The translations under genes and the position numbers were made by a program. The notes below the pieces were generated by a model that saw only the letters and a list, made by a program, of their open reading frames with translations, was not told where the DNA came from and ran no database searches. Positions 61,246 to 64,000 of a stretch of 64,000 nucleotides of DNA are shown here, in pieces (position 1 is the first letter of the stretch; every line of letters begins with the position of its first letter). The DNA is taken from assembly GCA_028095005.1 (NCBI GenBank), contig CM051459.1, forward strand, positions 147,726,901 through 147,790,900, given 5' to 3'. This DNA is from Rhynchospora pubera. Lineage: Eukaryota; Streptophyta; Magnoliopsida; Poales; Cyperaceae.

Positions 61246-64000
61246 AACTAGGCAGTAGCTACCTAGAAGAAAGTAAAATAAATAAAAACAAAAGAAATTA
61301 AAAACCAATCAGCAGTGTCTAAAGCAATCCTTCGCGCAAAGCCAAATCTCTTGAAATAGGGCGTGTGAAGTACGTCTTTCCTGTCGAAAGGTTCTTGAGT
61401 TCCGCTCCTTCCATAAGCTCCAAACACCGCATGAGAGGAAGGTAACTGCAATTTGCTTTTGTTCAGTCGGGACATTTTGCAAAAAGATGTTGAAAGTCGA
61501 TGGACAATCCTCTTGTGCAATTGGTAGAGGTAAGGAAGTAACAGTATGCAATTGCAGCCAGATTTCCTTAGAGAAGGCACAGTTAAAGAAGAGATGCACT
61601 GGTGTCTCCAAAACGTGTGAGGAACAGAGCACACATCCTTGTGTAAAGTTGAAATTCCATCTTAGCAGACGATCCTGAGTAAGTAGTCTGTTACGTAACC
61701 AGAAATAGCAAAATAGTTTGATGGTCGGGGTCAGTTTGAAATTCCATACAACAGGAAGGTCGGTCTTTATGAGCCCAGAGGTTGAAAGGAACTTGTAAGT
61801 TGAATTAACAGAGAAGTTTCCTCCAGGGTCCCATTTCCAATTTAACTTGTCACCTGTCTGAAATAACTGAAGCGATTGCAACGCATGGGACAATTGAGTT
61901 TGTTGTTGAGTATGCGGCCTCGGCAGAACTAAATGTAAGTTACTTAAGGCTTGCGATAGTGAATAGTTGGGACAATTTGGCAAGTCTGAAGTAGTCAAAT
62001 TATAGAAAGATTGGACATTACCGTACCCCCAATTGTCGAACCAGAATAGGGGTTTTGTTGCATCTCCTACTGTCCAGACGGTGGAAATTTGGAACAAATA
62101 TCGCAAGGAAAGTAGACATCGCCAGAAAAAAGAGCCCTGTTTTATCCAACGCAAGGGTTGGGTAGAAAGGTCATGTCGCTGGAAAAGCAAGCTCGCAGTA
62201 GATTTCCAAATTGAAGTTCCTTCTGAGTATAGGCGCCACCACCAACGTAGAAGCATTGCCTGATTTTGCAGTTTGAGATTAGTAATGCCAAGGCCACCAT
62301 AATTTTTAGGTATGCACGCAAGAGCCCAATTAATAAGTGAAACTCCTTTTTTGTTGTTATCTCCTGAAGACCAAATAAAAGATCGCCTTAATTTATCAAC
62401 CAAGCTTATGAACCATGCTGGTAGGGCAAAACAGGACATAAAATAAACTGGAATTGAAGAAATGACAGAATTGCACAGTTGCAGTCTACCAGCTCGTGAA
62501 AGCAATCTTCCCTTCCAACCATCCATCTTTCTCCTGATCTTATCTAGGAGAGGCATAAATGAGGCTTTTGTTGGAGTGTTAGAAGTTAACGGCATGCCTA
62601 AGTAAGTAATAGGCAGATCTGTTCTTCGAAACCCAAGCGTACCTTGGACCGAGGAAATGATTTCATCTGAAAGGTTCAAAGGGACAAATGAACTTTTCTC
62701 ATTGTTTATTTTGAGACCTGAGACGTCAGAAAAAAGTCGTAAAACCAGTGCAAGCGTATGAATAGCTGAACCTTTCACAGTGGAAAAGATTAAGGTATCG
62801 TCAGCATATTGAAGAATTTGAAAAGGGAAGTTCAATTTTCTTGATAAGGAAACGTCAAGAGACGTTGCAGAAGCTTGGCTCATTTTCGTAAGAACATCAG
62901 CAACCAAAATGAACAAATAAGGTGACAAAGGGTCGCCTTGTCGAAGACCTTTTTGATGTTGAAAAGTCCTTCCCTGGATTCCATTTATTAGGACAGAAGA
63001 CGATGCAGTAGAGACTATTTGTCGGGTCCAGTCCAGGAACTTATTTGGAAATCCTCGTGCTTGTAGAACTGAAAACAGGAAGTTCCAGTTTACTGAATCA
63101 AATGCTTTTGAGAAGTCAAGTTTCAGAAGAATTGCCGGTTCTCCAGAAGTTATTAGGTGATGCAAAATTTCCCTTGCAGAGATGAAGTTTTCAGCAATAA
63201 ACCTACCTTTGATAAAACCCGTTTGATTAGAGGAGACTAGAGAGGAAATGAAATGCTGAAGCCTAATTGTCAGGACCTTAGAAAGGAGTTTTGGTATGTA
63301 AGAGATTACACTAATTGGACGAAAGTCAGATAGTGTAATCGAAACATCTTTCTTTGGTATGAGAACAATATTGGCTTTATTAAAAACTTTGAGATCTAAG
63401 GTTCCATCATAAAAATCAGAGAAAATTTGGAAGATGTTACCATTTAAGGAACTCCAAAAAATTTTTGCAAATTCATTAGGCAACCCGTCCGGTCCACTGG
63501 CTTTACCATTTGAAAGTTTCATAACAGCATGTTTGATTTCAAGAAGAGAGAAAGGCGCATCCAGGGAATCTAGAGTGAAGTCTTCTGAATACAGAGTGGA
63601 AGGATGGAAAGGTAGAACAGTGGAAGATGTCCCCAGAGAAGAAGTAAAGAAATCAGTAAAGGCATTTATAATACTTGTTGAATCACGTAAGACATCACCT
63701 TGGACTTGGATTTCTGAAATCAATTTTTTTGCTGCCCTAGCAGAAGCAAAAGAATGAAAAAAGGCTGTGTTTCTGTCACCTAATTTAACCCAATTACACC
63801 TAGATCGTTGCTGCCATCTGTCCTCTGAAATTCTAGAAAGTTCAAAAGCACGTTCTTTAATTTTGATCCTTAGCCAAAATTCTAAAGCAGTGAGTGTGCG
63901 TGCTTCTTCTAACTTGTCGAAGAAGGAGATAAAAAACTTACAATTTTTAAGATGCGTATCGGCACTAGAGAAGGAGAGATTGTGCCAACTTCTAGCTTTT
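61214..64000 (-). mobile_element. LINE (L1-type), 3' part, runs off the window
   Basis: A minus-strand non-LTR retrotransposon: a poly(A) tail of 28 (poly-T at 61214-61241 on the plus strand), a short 3' leader (61242-61308) and the ORF2 protein. There are no LTRs. The 5' end and target duplication lie beyond 64000. Confidence 0.92.
61309..64000 (-). CDS. LINE ORF2 reverse transcriptase, 5'-partial
   Basis: About 897 open codons to the window end without a stop; the true start and the expected endonuclease domain lie beyond 64000. Visible order: a linker with NWVKLGDRNTAFFH; RT blocks NGKASGPDGLPNEF, IPKKDVSITLSDFRPISV, KLDFSKAFDSVNW, GLRQGDPLSPYLF and the catalytic LQYADDTLIF; then a maturase-like region (YLGMPLT, WKGRLLSRAGRLQL); and a C-terminal zinc-binding segment (CVLCSSHVLETPVHLFFNC). 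The YADD site is intact and no frameshift was seen, so the protein may be functional. It copies LINE RNA at a nicked target. Confidence 0.9.
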   Translation of the reverse strand, partial: KARSWHNLSFSSADTHLKNCKFFISFFDKLEEARTLTALEFWLRIKIKERAFELSRISEDRWQQRSRCNWVKLGDRNTAFFHSFASARAAKKLISEIQVQGDVLRDSTSIINAFTDFFTSSLGTSSTVLPFHPSTLYSEDFTLDSLDAPFSLLEIKHAVMKLSNGKASGPDGLPNEFAKIFWSSLNGNIFQIFSDFYDGTLDLKVFNKANIVLIPKKDVSITLSDFRPISVISYIPKLLSKVLTIRLQHFISSLVSSNQTGFIKGRFIAENFISAREILHHLITSGEPAILLKLDFSKAFDSVNWNFLFSVLQARGFPNKFLDWTRQIVSTASSSVLINGIQGRTFQHQKGLRQGDPLSPYLFILVADVLTKMSQASATSLDVSLSRKLNFPFQILQYADDTLIFSTVKGSAIHTLALVLRLFSDVSGLKINNEKSSFVPLNLSDEIISSVQGTLGFRRTDLPITYLGMPLTSNTPTKASFMPLLDKIRRKMDGWKGRLLSRAGRLQLCNSVISSIPVYFMSCFALPAWFISLVDKLRRSFIWSSGDNNKKGVSLINWALACIPKNYGGLGITNLKLQNQAMLLRWWWRLYSEGTSIWKSTASLLFQRHDLSTQPLRWIKQGSFFWRCLLSLRYLFQISTVWTVGDATKPLFWFDNWGYGNVQSFYNLTTSDLPNCPNYSLSQALSNLHLVLPRPHTQQQTQLSHALQSLQLFQTGDKLNWKWDPGGNFSVNSTYKFLSTSGLIKTDLPVVWNFKLTPTIKLFCYFWLRNRLLTQDRLLRWNFNFTQGCVLCSSHVLETPVHLFFNCAFSKEIWLQLHTVTSLPLPIAQEDCPSTFNIFLQNVPTEQKQIAVTFLSCGVWSLWKERNSRTFRQERRTSHALFQEIWLCAKDCFRHC

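Overview
This is a plant nuclear (angiosperm) window. Introns are GT-AG, the sequence is AT-rich, and it holds a jasmonate-pathway CYP74 gene, a plant NLR relic and several families of plant transposable elements. I cannot name the species. A CYP74 enzyme with no obvious transit peptide and the Tourist-like MITEs would suit a monocot, but that is a weak inference. No tRNA, rRNA or CRISPR was found.

Only three host genes look intact: (1) a six-exon gene on the minus strand (13470-16497) for a conserved 305-aa plant protein of unknown function; (2) an intronless minus-strand CYP74 / allene oxide synthase-like gene (18305-19768); (3) a small plus-strand glycine-rich protein gene (48604-48852), whose leader has been split by a 5-kb hAT transposon. 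An NLR resistance gene survives as a short broken fragment (59460-60095). Four phase-compatible exons at 9073-11606 may be the 3' part of another gene.

Most of the rest is transposable elements, several with perfect target-site duplications (TSDs). At 0-6.7 kb: a non-autonomous MULE (59-2484), two opposed Helitron-type 3' ends (5340 and 6632) and a Tourist-like MITE. At 20-24 kb: MITEs, a SINE-like segment and hAT-like debris. At 24.2-36.7 kb: nested elements, in which a 9.36-kb Copia retrotransposon (26336-35692) with near-identical LTRs sits inside an older solo LTR (25078-36206). At 36.9-41.7 kb: a MuDR-type MULE with about 200-bp TIRs carrying palindromic arrays and a broken transposase gene. 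At 42.3 kb: a 381-bp foldback MULE-MITE. At 43.5-48.5 kb: a hAT element with a seven-exon transposase gene. At 51.7-54.4 kb: an internally deleted relative of that hAT which keeps its first exon. At 54.9-56.7 kb: a second solo LTR of the same family as the one at 25 kb, which serves as an empty-site control for the Copia insertion. At 61.2 kb to the window end: a minus-strand LINE with a poly(A) tail.

The points most worth follow-up are the hAT insertion between the likely core promoter and start codon of the glycine-rich gene, the autonomous/non-autonomous hAT pair, the palindromic arrays in the MULE, and the CYP74 protein with changes at positions that control reaction type. I did not find a convincing wholly new system.
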